NCBI RefSeq assembly: GCF_031143425.1
Contig: NC_090448.1
Coordinates: 529,374,313-529,438,312 of the forward strand
Reading direction: 5' to 3'
Origin: Pleurodeles waltl
Taxonomy: Eukaryota > Chordata > Amphibia > Caudata > Salamandridae
DNA length: 64,000 nucleotides
Shown here: piece by piece, positions 1 through 11,939 of the stretch
Position numbering within the stretch: the first letter of the stretch is position 1
Layout: every line of letters begins with the position of its first letter
Notes under the pieces: generated by a model
The model's input: the letters and a program-made list of their open reading frames with translations, nothing else
What the model was told of the DNA's origin: nothing
The model's database searches: none
Made by a program: the position numbers and the translations under genes

Positions 1-176
1 CATCCTAGTGGGAAGGTTGATTTGCCCTGGGCTGGCGGGCGGCCTTTTGGCGGCCGCCCGCCAGCCCAGGGCAAATGTCAGAATCACCGCCGCGGTCTTT
101 CGACCGCGGTGCGGTGTTCTGACGGTGGTACCTTGGCGGACGGCCTCCGCCGTCCGCCAAGGTCAGAATGACCGCC
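1..176. mobile_element. Right end of GC-rich fold-back MITE (Harbinger-type terminus)
   Basis: The segment is a chain of GC-rich palindromes, for example a hairpin around 30-75 in which CTGGGCTGGCGGGCGGCC meets its complement. It ends in CCGCCAAGGTCAGAATGACCGCC at 154-176. It can be aligned by eye to 36230-36393, the right end of a complete MITE in this window. Its end (read outward as GGCGGTCATTCTGACC) also matches the termini of Harbinger copy 2. The left end lies outside the window. Retroviral integrase sequence begins immediately after it, so the MITE probably inserted into ERV-1 pol. Confidence 0.75.
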
Positions 177-348
177 TTTGTGTCGATGGGAAATGGATAT
201 GCAGATCAAGTCGCAAGGTTTTTTTGCATTGAACTGTATATCACTCAAGACCAATGGGAATTGTTACCTGAAACTGAAAATGAAACATGCTCAGGGTATG
301 CATTAGGGGTGGTTGACACACTAGATGAGTTAAAATCGTTGCAGGGAC

Positions 349-1629
349 GTGCCAGTAAAGAGGAGAAACGTTCTTGGCTTAAAATGCAATGCGTACAAAG
401 ATCTGATGATTTATGGGTTTCAGAGGAGGAAAATGGTTTTGCCAAACAGTCTTTTGTCACAGTTTGCGAGGTGTTACCATGGTCAAACACATGTTGGGAG
501 AGACACAATGATCAGGTTATTCAAAGTCGACTGGTTCAATACAAAATTCAGACAAGCTGCAGAAGTCATCTGTCACAGGTGCATCATCTGTCAGCAGATG
601 AATGCGGGGAAAGAGACAGTGGTGAATTTGAGCCACATTGGGTGAGCAGGAGGTCCATTTAGCAGAATGCAGATGGATTTCATTGAGATGCCTGTGTGTG
701 GAGGTATGAGGTACGTGTTGGTGGTTGTGTGCATTTCCAGTCACTGGATTGAAGCTTACCCTACACGTAGAAATGACAGTCTCACTGTAGCAAACCTGCT
801 GCTTAGGGAGTTGATACCACGTTTCGGGTTTCCGATCTCTTTAGAATCAGATAGGGGAATACACTTCAACTATGAGGTGATTAAGCTCTTGTGTGCTGCA
901 TTGAACATTGAACAGAAATTACACTGTAGCTATCGCCCTGAAGCATCAGGACTAGTGGAGCAAATGAATGGTACCTTGAAGTCGAGAATGGCAAAAATGT
1001 GCGCATCTACCAATTTGAAATGGCCAGATGCATTCCCCTTAGTGCTGATGTAAATGAGAAATACACCTGTCAAGAAAACAGGACTGTCTCCTCATGATAT
1101 TCTTATGGGCCGAGCTATGAGATTGCCCGCAGTGCCTGCAAATGTTCTTGTGAATATCACGGATGATATTGTGTTGGACTACTGCAAGGGTCTGGCTGAC
1201 GTGGTCCGCTCTTTCTCTCACCAGGTGGAAGCTACTACATTGCCACCGATAAGTGATCCAGGTCCCACCCTGAAAGCCGGTGACTGGGTTGTTGTCAAGA
1301 AACACGCGAGGAAGTCGTGTTTAGAGCCACGTTGGAAGGGGCCATATCAAGTAATATTGACAACTACTACTGCTGTGAAATGTGCAGGGCTTCCACACTG
1401 GATCCATGCCAGTCACACAAAGAAGGTGACATGTCCAACTGATGAGGAACTTGAATTGTCAAAAACAACAGCTGCAGAGAAGGAAGTCTCGGGGCCAGAG
1501 AGTAATCAAAGGGGAACTGAGACTGAAGGAGAGCCCGTTGAGGACGGCTTAGTCACTCAAACAGCAAACGAGATCCAGAGGGGTGACAGTGAGCCTATCT
1601 CAGCTGAGGCATCAGGGGAACCGACATAA
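349..1629 (+). pseudogene. pol: ERV-1 pol: integrase (HHCC, DDE core, C-terminal domain)
   Basis: One frame carries a retroviral integrase. The zinc domain shows H-x3-H followed by CIIC, near 485-600. The catalytic core has Asp in MDF (about 673), Asp in SDRG (about 850) and Glu in LVEQ (about 955). The C-terminal domain resembles gammaretroviral integrase, with GDWVV and LEPRWKGPYQV followed by WIHASH. Two in-frame nonsense codons break it: TGA at 643-645 and TAA at 1051-1053. No frameshift is needed across the region, so decay is modest. The left part of pol is cut off by the MITE at 1-176. Class I (gamma/epsilon-like) is inferred from the C-terminal motif and from the env downstream. Confidence 0.85.
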
Positions 1630-2007
1630 AGAAAGGTTCTCCCAGAAGCAGACGGATACAGGTTTGAAGTTGTGCCTTTGACAGACCTTGAAGGCGAAGA
1701 AGTTGAGGCAGAAGGAGGTCAAAGTGTTCCGACTCCTCCTGAGCCGCTTGCAGGTCCATCAAGAGAAAACACCATAGCACAAGAGGAGGGCACTGTTCAA
1801 CATCCTGAAAAGCCAAGCGGAAAGAAAACACTTAAAGGAGATAATAGGCCGGAGCCACAAGTTGCAAGGGAGAAAGTGATCCCTAACGAAACAATAGAGG
1901 AAGAAGTCGGCACAACCAGGAAAGAAGGTCTCAGTGAAGGAGAGTTGCAGGGTGATCGCAAACTGAAAAGAAAGAGAGTCTTCAAACAGGAGGTACGCAG
2001 GTCCTGA
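1630..2007 (+). pseudogene. ERV-1 pol tail, Glu/Lys-rich extension
   Basis: After the integrase C-terminal domain the same frame continues for nearly 190 codons of Glu-, Pro- and Lys-rich low-complexity sequence, from about 1440 to 2007. One TAA at 1627-1629 interrupts it. It ends with a basic stretch containing KRKRV, then a stop. I do not recognise a domain. It may be a genuine C-terminal extension of Pol, or a small accessory reading frame between pol and env. Its continuity with the integrase frame favours an extension. Confidence 0.5.
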
Positions 2008-2310
2008 ATGGGTGTATGCAACATCAGCTGAGTGGCAACATGAATTCTTGGCTTTCTGTTTTGATCGAGAAATTCCAGGTCAATATTACGGTACCTGAAT
2101 TCAACCATAGAAAGAGACTGTGGTAAAGCTGAAATTAAATAAATAGAGAAAAGAACCTGAGAAAAGGGACTGATAAATTACCGGATGTGACACTGATAAC
2201 CTGAACTGACTCTTGCTAAGAGAGAGACTTTGCACAACAACAACAAAAAAAAGAGCTTTTAAATCTTTCCTCAAAGTTGATTGTTTGCTTTATCTTATTC
2301 TGCTGTCTGA

Positions 2311-2323
2311 TTCTTTACAGATC
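2311..2323 (+). promoter_or_regulatory. Candidate env splice acceptor of ERV-1
   Basis: A pyrimidine-rich run ends in TTCTTTACAG at 2311-2320, directly before the first env ATG at 2324. This matches the usual position of the subgenomic env mRNA acceptor in retroviruses. The donor would be in the 5' leader outside the window. Confidence 0.5.
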
Positions 2324-3977
2324 ATGAGTAACATTAGAAATAATGATAGGGGTAGGATGCTTGGCTGGTTGAGTGTTATTTTGGGTATTGTATGTGCAAT
2401 AATAATTATAGGTGTGATTGTGGGAATGCCATTGGTGGATAAGAATGTGACTAAAAATGCTACAACTCCTGAAACTGCTACGTAACACCATGTGAGAGGT
2501 TTGAGCAGGATACGAAGTACTTGCAAGAGGGAACTAATTCGAAAAGGGAACTATCTACTAATGTCTTCTATCGCTTGTTGAATGAGTATGTTGACACAAT
2601 GGATGTGAAAAATTGCTATGTCTGCACAAAGATTCCTTCATCAGTACAAGAAGGGTTTACTTACCATAGTCTGCCGCTTACCTACGGAATAAAATGTAGT
2701 TTGCTATTAACAAGATTCTATGATCAAGAACATGCCCAATACTTCTGTCCTAACCTAGATGTAGTGTTTTCCTTTGTGCCTGTAATAGAGTTTCTAAATA
2801 AATTAGCTAAGGAACACAGCATAAAAATAGTTAGGGGTTTCTTTGAGCCGACACTGACATTTGGGAGTCAGTGTCCGCACCGCACCGCAATAATCTAACC
2901 TGCTTACTAACGCCTGTAGAGAAGAGCTTCTTAGATCATACGGATGATAGAAGAAAAGCATTAAAGGAAAGGCTGGAAAAGGGAATAGAAAAACGAACGT
3001 TTGCAAACGATTATGCTTATAGTGCAATAAAGACACAGGGCAAATTAGCTATAGACGCATTACACGTAGGAAAGCTTTGTATGTATAGGCCAAATTCTAA
3101 GCATGACACTTTATTTGTGGGAACGAGTGAGTGCAGGCATGTGTTTTTGTTTCTGGGTAATTGGACGTTCATGTTAAATGGACAGGATCCAGTGATCTAT
3201 TATATATGTGGACTTAATGCTTATTACCGTCTTCCAAAGGGATGGTATGGGACGTGTTATTTGGGAATAGTTTTCACAAAGATCTACCAAATTGATGACT
3301 TAAAGCAACTTCCTAAAATGTCTGAATTACATCAGACTAGACAAAAGAGAGAGACAGTGGCTGCTGTGGTAGGTGATGTATTTGGAGCCACAATTCCTTC
3401 AAAAGGGGTTATCTTAAACTCCATAAAGATTCGAAAGTTGTCTACTATTGTGGATAGCATGCTGACAAACTTCACAGGGGCTATACTCCTGATGGATACT
3501 GAACTTGCTGCGTAGAGGGCTATGACTCTTCAAAACCGGCTTGCTTTAGACATTCTTTTAGCGAAGAGTGCCGGAGTCTGTAAGATGCTTAATGAGCGCC
3601 ACTGCTGTGCATTCATTCCTGATAATAGTAATAAGATTGGGGGTATGCTTACTAACCTAACAAGACACAGTACAGATTTGAAGGAGCTGAAGGAACCTGG
3701 AGTTTGGTAAAAAGTTGGAAAGGGAATTGCTACGGTAGGGAATTGGTTTAGTAGTATTTGGAATGGGATACTTGCAAAAATAAAAGGGGGTATATTGATT
3801 GTTCTAGCTTGTTCATTCGGACTATGGTTATCATGCAAAATTATTAAAAGAATTAAAAGAAAATTGGCAAAATGCAATAAAAGGAAAGAGGAAAAGAAAA
3901 AGGAGAAAATGTTAAAAGAAATTTTGGAAAAATCAAGAAGGGGAGAAGAATATGAAATGTGCGAACTAAGAAAGTGA
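2324..3977 (+). pseudogene. env: ERV-1 env: surface and transmembrane subunits, broken
   Basis: The reading starts at ATG 2324 with a short N-terminus followed by a strongly hydrophobic Ile/Val-rich segment (about residues 13-35, signal-anchor-like). After a frame change near 2485 a CYVC motif (CxxC) appears near 2610. A second frame change lies between 2870 and 2898. A furin-type RQKR site at 3339-3350 is followed by an Ala/Val/Gly-rich fusion-peptide-like stretch. Further on is a C-x6-CC motif near 3580-3610, then a membrane segment near 3790-3840 and a long Lys/Glu-rich cytoplasmic tail. CxxC plus CX6CC is typical of gamma-type envelopes. In-frame stops at 3513-3515 and 3708-3710 inactivate it. 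Confidence 0.85.
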
Positions 3978-3985
3978 AAGGTTGT

Positions 3986-5450
3986 GAAGGGAAAGGTTTT
4001 GTGTGATGACAAGTGTCATCAGAGGAGGGACTGAGGAAGCGTAGCTCTTATACTCAAAATTAACATGTAATGTTTATGAACTAATGCATATTAATGCTGC
4101 ATAGAAAATGTATTAATGTATTTTGCTAAACACGTGCTTGAAATGTGCCCACGAGGAGTGGCCACCAATGTGTACCATGACTAATGAAGCTGACTAATAA
4201 TGAAATAATGATACGCTAATGTATGATTTTGCACTAATATTAAGAGTTATATGTTAAGGTTTTGCTAGTAAATCAATAGGCCTTAGTTAGCATGAGTCGA
4301 GGGCTAGCTGGCCGGTTTCATATTAAATGTGTTTTTTCTAACGTACAGTGTGCTGACTTGCTGAAGGACATGTACCTGTATTTTTCCAAAGCTAGAAGAT
4401 GAGTGTAACCATAGTAGATCCGTTCTCATGAAATTCGACTTGCTCAAGGAAACATTTTTGCCGAATGCAACAGTGTAGACTAGTTACAGGTACAAGGTCG
4501 CCTAAACCGGTACAGACAAAGGAACTACTGACTGAGGATGCAAGAGGACCACGAGAGTATGAAATCATACCGGACAATCTACCCGCTGGAGACGTCAATC
4601 ACAAGAACCAATAAACTAAGTGAGAACTGTTATGGGGTGACAAATTTGATAGCACCTTTGGAAACCCATTGGATGAAGATAGTGGGGTGCAAACCCTACC
4701 AATCAGAAATTAGGGGACTGTACAACAGAAAAGGGATAAAAACCTTTGACACGAGGAGCCATTAGGAGATGCCATTGCGCACTTTTGCTATGACCCAGAC
4801 ACTTTGTCACTCTGCATAGAGACTTTGCTGTTTGGTTCTTCGTACCATCCTTGCCCTTCTCTTGCCCGTTCTATACTTCTCCTCCTTATGAGGGAAGTCT
4901 CCCTTTTTGCCCATCTTGCTGAATTCCCTGGCTGATGGCGAATCAACTGATGTCCTGAGGACGAAGACTGACTCTGTATGCTGACCCATTACGGAGGGTA
5001 ACTATAGATGATGAAATTGTAATTGTCTTTTTGCCTTTCCTTTCTAGGTACCAACTGCTTCTTTTGACAGAGACCATAGATAGATGTTTTCCAAATTCGT
5101 GTTACTAAATTGTTTTGCATGAAGCCCAATATGCCAATGCTAATTCGAGGTTAGTTAAGGGGTTCACTAAACGGACGCAAATAGACAAATGACTGAATCA
5201 AGGCTTTGTTGAATGATGCACTAATGATACTCTGCTAAGGTTAATTCATGTTGACGTCGTGCTATGTTCTAATGTTCGTGATCTTTGCTTTGATGAAATC
5301 TTATTCAAGTTGCCATATTATGACAATGCTGATGTGTTTCATGGTTTTGAGACTAATAAACTTGCTAGTAGAATTGTAATCAATTAGGAATAAATCTCAC
5401 AAAATCGTACAAAACCAGGTGTGATTATTCATGACTGCAAGCTCATGGTG
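3986..5450 (+). mobile_element. ERV-1 polypurine tract and putative 3' LTR
   Basis: A purine run GAAGGGAAAGG (3986-3996) lies just after the env stop, and TGTGATGAC at 4002 is the likely LTR start. Promoter-like elements follow: CCAAT at 4699-4703 and GGATAAAAACC at 4734-4744. An AATAAA lies at 5355-5360. No second LTR copy is in the window, so the 3' border (given as about 5450) is a guess. The region has no convincing coding sequence. Confidence 0.45.
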
Positions 5451-5652
5451 GTTTCCGAGTTTTATTGATAATGTTATTGACTTGTTGATTGACATATTGA
5501 TCAGCTATCTTGTCCAAAGGTGTCTTCAATCAGGGTCAAAAGATTCATTGGCCTAAAACGAGTCACAGAGTGAATAAATTAACCAGATTGGGACGTGTTA
5601 TCAGTTGTTTTAAGTCATTGGAGAGCACAGTGCTCCTTTGTTCTGTGATAGG

Positions 5653-6870
5653 ATGTCACAGGAGAATTATGGAAAAAAGGACTCTTTGTCCTACCTCCAT
5701 TGGAATGAGGAATTGTATGAGGCAGTTTATACCTCCATCTATATGGCTGTCAATGAACTCATGGGAGCAATGGAGCAGCGACTCTCTGAGGAAATAGCGC
5801 AGGAGCTCACCAAATTTGCCCAGTGCGCGGCCCTGGGCCCAGAAAAGCCTCTGCGTGACCCCCTGGGAGGGGTTCTCCACATCCAAATAAAAACTGTGAC
5901 ATGGGAGATGGCAAGGATGCATTTGCGTGACTTAAGCAAGCTTTATCAGCAAAAACCTGCCCCCCAGGAGAATCCTAGTGGTCCCTCGGGCGCCCATACC
6001 GAGCCTCCCCGTCCTGATTCCTGATTCCCCATGTCAACAGGATAGCGATTCCCCTAGGGATTCAGACGATGAAGCTGGCTCCTCCAGATCTTGGCACCCA
6101 GCTTTGGACCCTGTTCCCTTGCCAGCAGGAGACTCAGATATGCTGGACCCAGATAACATCTTCCACCCTCGGTCAGCCGAGTGGGTCCCAGCAGAGAACG
6201 TGGTGAATTATGTTGGGCAAGGCTTAGGAAACCCCTATGGAAAAAAGCTTCTAATTTTCTTAGGGCAGAATGCCCCCGCACTTTCTTGCAGGGTAAAGTA
6301 GCCCTCACCCCTGAAATAGATGCTAACATGGCCACGTTCCTGGCTAAGTTCATTAAAGACCCAAAGAAGGGCATTGATAAGTCTTGGGGTTCCTGTCAGG
6401 ATACACTGTTGGAAGCCAAAAGTCCGATGACGGAAATTCTGGACATAGCAGAAGAGGACAAGTTGTCCGGTTCCCTTATTACCCCCGATGTCCTTTCCAA
6501 CTGAGTGCAGCGAGCTATAGTCTTCGCGGGGAACACAAACTGTGCTCTGTCCACTGAGCGTCACCGCTCTCTCCTCATCAAGATAGACTCCAAGTTTGGG
6601 TATGGCAGTTTTGGTGGCTGGAGCAGTGGCACAGGGGGTGCTATTTGGGGATCCCCTTGTAAAGGATCTAGGGAAGTTTGTGACAACATTTGGGTCCCTA
6701 GACAAGGTGCAGGCTAATATCAAACGCATCTTCACACCCTAGGTTCTCCAAGGCGCTGGTCGTGACAGGGGCCGCTCGACCGGCTGGTTTTCCTCCTCCT
6801 TTAGGGAACAAGGCTCCGGGCGCGATCAGTATCAGGCTAAACCGTGCTTCAACATGACATGAGGACAATG
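5653..6870 (+). pseudogene. DIRS-like gag remnant
   Basis: The first open stretch (ATG 5653 to a stop at 6022-6024) is followed by gag-like peptides in other frames. These include an acidic Ser/Asp-rich linker near 6030-6130 and an ERHRSLLIKID segment near 6555-6590. About 6640-6740 reads LFGDPLVKDLGKF, then SLDKVQANIK. The last two resemble the C-terminal part of DIRS Gag proteins of vertebrates. At least two frame changes and an in-frame TGA at 6502-6504 are present. A poly-G run at 6960-6972 separates it from the RT region. Confidence 0.65.
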
Positions 6871-6984
6871 CTTCCGTGGCCACGGAGGATACAGAACACA
6901 CATAAGCGGTGGTGCCAGAAATGGTAAGTGTCCTTCCTTCCGTTCAGATAAAAGTCTGGGGGGGGGGGGGGCAGGCAGTTGGCA

Positions 6985-7621
6985 TTGTTCCTTTCAGCCT
7001 GGGCTTAGATAACTTGAAATGCACTGGTCCTACAGATGGGACAGGGGTTCCAAATTGAGTTTTCCAGTTCCATTCAGCAGTTCACTCACCCTCAGCCCAT
7101 TCATTTCTCCGCCTATGATGCGGCGCTGATAGCCCTCCTGGGGAAAGGTGCCATCTATCAGTCTACGGTTCAGCCCAGAGGTTTCATCAGCAACCTCTTT
7201 CTGATCGACAAAGCCAATGGGGGCCGCAGACCCGTGATCAACCTCATAGACTTCGAGTGGCTGGTGTACCGCCACTTAAAAACATAAGGCATTCATCTCC
7301 TCGGGGACATGCTGCTTTCTTCCAATTGGATGGTGCGCCTGGACCTGAAGGATACATAGCTTGCAATTCCAATTTTTCCCCCTCATCGGCGGTTTCTACA
7401 GACCTTCGATTTCCTCACTCTTCCCTTTGACCTGTCATCAGCCTCCTGGTGTTTCACCAAGGACCCAAGCCGGCGGTAGAGTTCCTTTGGGCACAGGGCA
7501 TTTGGCTTATCGTATACTTGGACAACATGCTTTTCTTAGTCCTGTGCCCTAAGAAGCTGGTAACACAACTCCAGATGGCAATAAGTCAGTTACAGGGTTT
7601 GGAAAATACGTCTCTTCTCAT
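6985..7621 (+). pseudogene. DIRS-like reverse transcriptase, N-terminal part
   Basis: The frame starting near 7036 carries the typical DIRS RT opening: GFQIEF near 7045, then PRGFISNLFLIDKANGG and RPVINL near 7170-7245. After a stop at 7285-7287 the decayed continuation shows VRLDLKD, LPFDLSSA and, in another frame, IVYLDNMLF near 7510-7535. The last corresponds to the catalytic YxDD, read here as YLDN, so a catalytic Asp is lost. The solo LTR cuts the gene at 7622. Confidence 0.8.
7617..7621. repeat. Target site duplication CTCAT, left copy
   Basis: CTCAT immediately precedes the solo LTR and is repeated exactly at 10578-10582 right after it. A 5-bp duplication is normal for Ty3/gypsy integration. 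Confidence 0.9.
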
Positions 7622-10577
7622 TGGAGGAGGCTGGCCTGGCTTATAGTGGGTACCTTGTGGTACTTACACCTTGTGCCAGGTCTAGTTATCTCTTATTAGT
7701 AGAATAGAGGTGTTTCTAGCAGCTTAGGCTGTTAGAGGTAGCTATGGCAAAGCAGCTTAGGCTGAACTAGGAGACATGCAAAGCTCCTACTATACCACTT
7801 ATATCATATAGCACAATATCACAAGAAAACACAATACTCAGACTTACTAAACATTAGTGACAATATGCCAAAATTATCTCAGAGGATACCCTCACTTGGA
7901 AGGTAAGTAATATACACAAATTATATGTACACAAACCCAAAACAGGTAAGTAACAGTAAGAAAAGTAGTGCAAACAATGTTGAATCACAATATGATGCAA
8001 TAGGTAGACATAGGCCTAGGGGCAACACAAACCATATACTCCAAAAGTGGAATGCGAACCACGAATGGACCCCAGGCCTATGGGAGATTGTAGAGGGTCG
8101 CTGGGACTGTGAGAAAACAGTAAAGGTGTCCAAAATACCCCACCCCAAGACCCTGAAATGTAGGAGTAAACTTACCCTACTACCCCAGAAAGACAGAATG
8201 GTCATGATAGGGGATTCTGCAAGAACCACAAGCACCAGCAAAACACTGAAGACGAATTCCTGGACCTGAGGACCTGTAAAGGACGGGGACCCAGTCCAAG
8301 AGTCACGAAAGTGTCCGGGGGGGGCAGGAGCCCACTAAACCCCGGATGAAGGTGCAAAAGTGCTGCCTCCGGGTGGAAGAAGCCAAAGATTCTGCAACAA
8401 CGAAAAGGGCTATGAACTTCTCCTTTGGATGTAAGATGTCCCACGGCGTGCTGGATGGTGCAAAAGTGTTTCCAGGCAGAAATACCGCAAACAAGCCTTG
8501 CTAGCTGCAAGAGTCACGGTTGAGGATTTTGGGTGCTGCTGGGGACCAGGAAGGACCAGGATGTCGCCCCTTGGAGGAGGAGACAGAGGGGGCACTCAGC
8601 AACTCAGAGAGCCCCCGCAGAAGCAGGCAGCACCTGCAGAAGTATCGGAACAGGCACTTAGAAGATCTGATGACAGCGGTCGGCTCAGAGTCACAAAGGA
8701 GGGTCTCACGACATCGGAGTCCAACTCAGCGAGTTGGGCAATGCAGGACGGAGTGCTGGGGACCCAGGCTAGGCTGTGCACACAGGAAGTCCTGGAAAAG
8801 TGCACAGAAGCCGGAGCAGCTGCAAATCACGCACTACACAGGTTTGCTGTCTGGCGTGGGAGGCAAGGACTTACCTCCACCAAATTTGGACAGAAGGGCC
8901 ACTGGACTGTGGGAGACACTTGGACCCAGCTCCTGTGTTCCAGGAACCAGGCTCGTCAGGATGAGAGGGGACCCAGAGGACCAGTGATGCAGAAGTTTGG
9001 TGCCTGCGTTGGCAGGGGGAAGATTCCGTCGACCCACAGGAGATTTCTTCTTGGCTTCCAGAGCAGGGTGAAGGCAGACAGCCCTCAGAGCATGCACAAC
9101 CAGGAAACAGTCGAGAAAGCCGGCAGGATGAGGTGCTACAATGTTGCTGGTAGTCGTCTTGCTACTTTGTTGCGGTTTTGCAGGCGTCCTGGAGCAGTCA
9201 GCGGTCGATCCTTGTCAGAAGTCGAAGAGGGAAGTGCAGAGAAACTCTGGTGAGCTCTTGCATTCGTTATCTGAGGAATAGTTCAGAGGAGAGACGCTAA
9301 ATAGCCAGAAAAGGAGGTTTGGCTACCAAGAAAGGAGGCTTGGCTACTGAAAGAGGTAAGCACCTATCAGGAGGGGTCTCTGTCGTCACCTGCTGGCACT
9401 GGCCACTCGGAGCTGTTCATTGTGCCCCAACGCCTCTGAATCCAAGATGGCAGAGGTCTGGGACACACTGGAGGAGCTCTGGGCACCTCCCCTGGGAGGT
9501 GCAGGTCAGGGGAGTGGTCACTCCCCTTTCCTTTGTCCAGTTTCGCGCCAGAGCAGGGCTGGGGGATCCCTGAACCGGTGTAGACTGGTTTATGCAGAGA
9601 TGGGAACCATCTGTGCCCATCAAAGCATTTCTAGAGGCTGGGGAGGCTACTCCTCCCCAGCCCTTCACACCTATTTCCAAAGGGAGAGGGTGTAACACCC
9701 TCTCTCAGAGGAAATCCTTTGGTCTGCCTTCCTGGGACTGGGCTGCCCAGACCCCAGGGGGGCAGAAACCTGTCTGAAGGGTTGGCCGCAGCTGCAGTGG
9801 AAACCCCAGAAAGGCAGTTTGGCAGTACCCGGGTTCTGTGCTAAAGACCCGGGGATGCATGGAATTCTCCCCCCAATACCAGAATGGTATTGGGGTGACA
9901 ATTCCATGATCCTAGACATGTTACATGGCCATGTTTGGAGTTACCATTGTGACGCTACATATAGGTAGTGACCTATATGTAGTGCACGCGTGTAATGGTG
10001 TCCCCGCACTCAGAAAGTCCAGGGAATTCACTCTGAACAATGTGGGGGCACCTTGGCTAGTGTCAGGGTGCCCACACACTAAGTAACTTGGCACCTAACA
10101 TTCACCAAGTGAGGGTTAGACATATAGGTGACTTATAAGTTACTTATGTGCAGTGAAAAATGGCTGTGAAATAACAGGCTGCAGTGGCAGTCCTGTGTAA
10201 GAATTGTCTTTGCTCCCTATGGGTGGCAAAAGAAATGCTGCAGCCCACAGGGATCTCCTGGAACCCCAATACCCTGGGTACCTAGGTACCATATACAAGG
10301 GAATTATAAGGGTGTTCCAGTGTGCCAATGAGAATTGGTGAAGATAGTCACTAGCCTGCAGTGACAATTGTGAAAAGCAGAGAGAGCATAAACACTGAGG
10401 TTCTGGTTAGCAGAGCCTCAGTGATACAGTTAGGCACCACACATGGAACACATATAGGGCATACATTATGAGCACTGGGGTCCTGTCTGGCAGGATCCCA
10501 GTGACACATAGGCAAAAACAAACATGCATACAGTGAAAATGGGGGTAACATGCCAGGTAAGATGGTACTTTCCTACA
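7622..10577 (-). mobile_element. Solo LTR of the Gmr1-like gypsy family, 2956 bp
   Basis: This is the reverse complement of the LTR found at 54545-56545 and 61785-64000. In this orientation it starts TGGAGGAGGCTGG (the consensus end is TGTAGGAGGCTGG) and ends GGTACTTTCCTACA, giving TG...CA ends on the minus strand. It is flanked by perfect CTCAT duplications and interrupts DIRS RT. It represents the full-size LTR: the 5' LTR at 54545 lacks about 0.95 kb of it. Long open frames inside it, such as 8498-9253, have no recognisable protein and are chance. Confidence 0.92.
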
Positions 10578-10582
10578 CTCAT
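10578..10582. repeat. Target site duplication CTCAT, right copy
   Basis: Exact repeat of 7617-7621, after which the DIRS RT reading resumes (VTFLGFVID near 10590-10620). Confidence 0.9.
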
Positions 10583-11800
10583 CCTGTCACCAAAGGTGAC
10601 TTTCCTGGGGTTCGTCATAGATTGCACCTCTTCAACCCTGAGTCTTCCTTTGCAGACACAAACTCTGCCAAAGGCTGGCCAAACCTTACACGTCCCGCAG
10701 GCAATTAGTCCGCCTGGTGGGGCTCCTCTCCTCATTGATCCAGGCGATCTTTCCCGGCCCTCTCCATTACAGAGCCAGCAACTAAATGCACATCATCCAA
10801 GGAGGGGCCTTACATACTGTCTGTTCCATTGTCGGACGAAGCCAGAGAGGAGATAGAGTGGTGACTCACTCACAAGTAGGCTTGGAACTGGAGAGGAATC
10901 TTCAGATCAGATCCACTCCAGATCTGGTAATAGAGTCAGATGCCAGCAGGTTTGGCTGGGGTGCCAGGTGTGGGGTGTTCTCCACAGGTGGCACTTGGTC
11001 ACCTCTAGAACAACACTTACATATAAACTGTCTGGAGTTCCTGGCAGGGTCCTTTGCAGTTCAGTGCTAGACAAAAGATCACATTCAGTCCTCAGTCCTA
11101 TTAAAGATGGCCAATGTCCCAGCAGTGAGATATATCAATCACTTATGGGGCACCAGATTGTGAGCCCTGGCAGATATGGCAAAGGAGTTTTAGAATTTTT
11201 GCCTCGAGAATCAGGTCTCAGTGACGGCAGAATATCTCCTGGCCAGGAGAACCAGATAGCTGATTGGCACTGCCAATACCTTCGGGCTTCGAGTATATGG
11301 AAGCTTGACCCTCAGGTTTTTCAAAGACTGGCCGACACTTGGGAACCGTTTTCGATCTACCTGTTTGCCTCATGGCTCAATCATTATTCACCACGTTTCT
11401 TCAGCTGTAGACCGGGCCCCCTAGCGGAGACGACGGATGCATTCCTCCAAGACTTTTATGCATTTCCACCCTTCTCGATGATCACCTGGGTCTCAGCTCA
11501 AGTTTGCAGACAAAAGGCGGAGTTGACCTTGATAACCCCCATATGGAAGTCTCAAGTGTGGTTTCCAGTTCTTTGGGAAATTACTTGGGCTTCCTCAATC
11601 CGACTCCCCAATGCCCTCATATTCTGTTGAATCACATCGATTGGTGGCAGCGAGGGGTCCTTATGTCTGATGGTGTGGCGGATTTCCGTCAACACCCAAA
11701 GCTCCTAGGCCTTTCAAGCCATGCTGAAGTCCTCCTATTCAGAGTTTGGGTGGACAGCACAGCAGAACGATACTCTTCTTCTTGGATGTGATGGCTACGC
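10583..11800 (+). pseudogene. DIRS-like RT end and RNase H
   Basis: The RT continues after the solo LTR with FLGFVID, then in a shifted frame RQLVRLVGLLSS and a LHYRAS-like segment. RNase H is clear from about 10925: ESDASRFGWGA, then LEQHLHINCLEF. A later NHLWGTR-like stretch is followed by YLFASWLN, FLQDFYAFPPFSMI and WFPVLW near 11360-11570, all familiar from DIRS polyproteins. At least four stops and several frame changes are visible. Confidence 0.8.
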
Positions 11801-11939
11801 TAGTGTCTGTGACGGGGTGTGGATCTTGTGGAATCTGATGTAGTACAAGACCTCAATTTCCTTTCAAGACTAGCGGAGGATGGTAGGCATATCGTTCAAT
11901 CATTGCTTTCCGCTCAGCGGTATTAGAAGGCCATTGATG

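Larger units (their letters stand above)
177..5450 (+). mobile_element. ERV-1: decayed class-I-like endogenous retrovirus, 3' half
   Basis: An old plus-strand provirus whose 5' LTR, gag and most of pol lie left of the window. It carries, in order, the integrase end of pol, an acidic/basic pol tail, an env with gamma-type surface/transmembrane features, and a putative 3' LTR. Several nonsense codons and frameshifts make it inactive. A MITE abuts its left edge. The right boundary is uncertain because there is no 5' LTR for comparison. Confidence 0.75.

Noticed and set aside
8498..9253. 251-codon plus-strand open frame (and 55062-55415 in the homologous sequence)
   Set aside because: It lies inside the LTR of the Gmr1-like family, antisense to it in the solo copy. 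It has no recognisable domain and is not conserved as a frame in the other LTRs.
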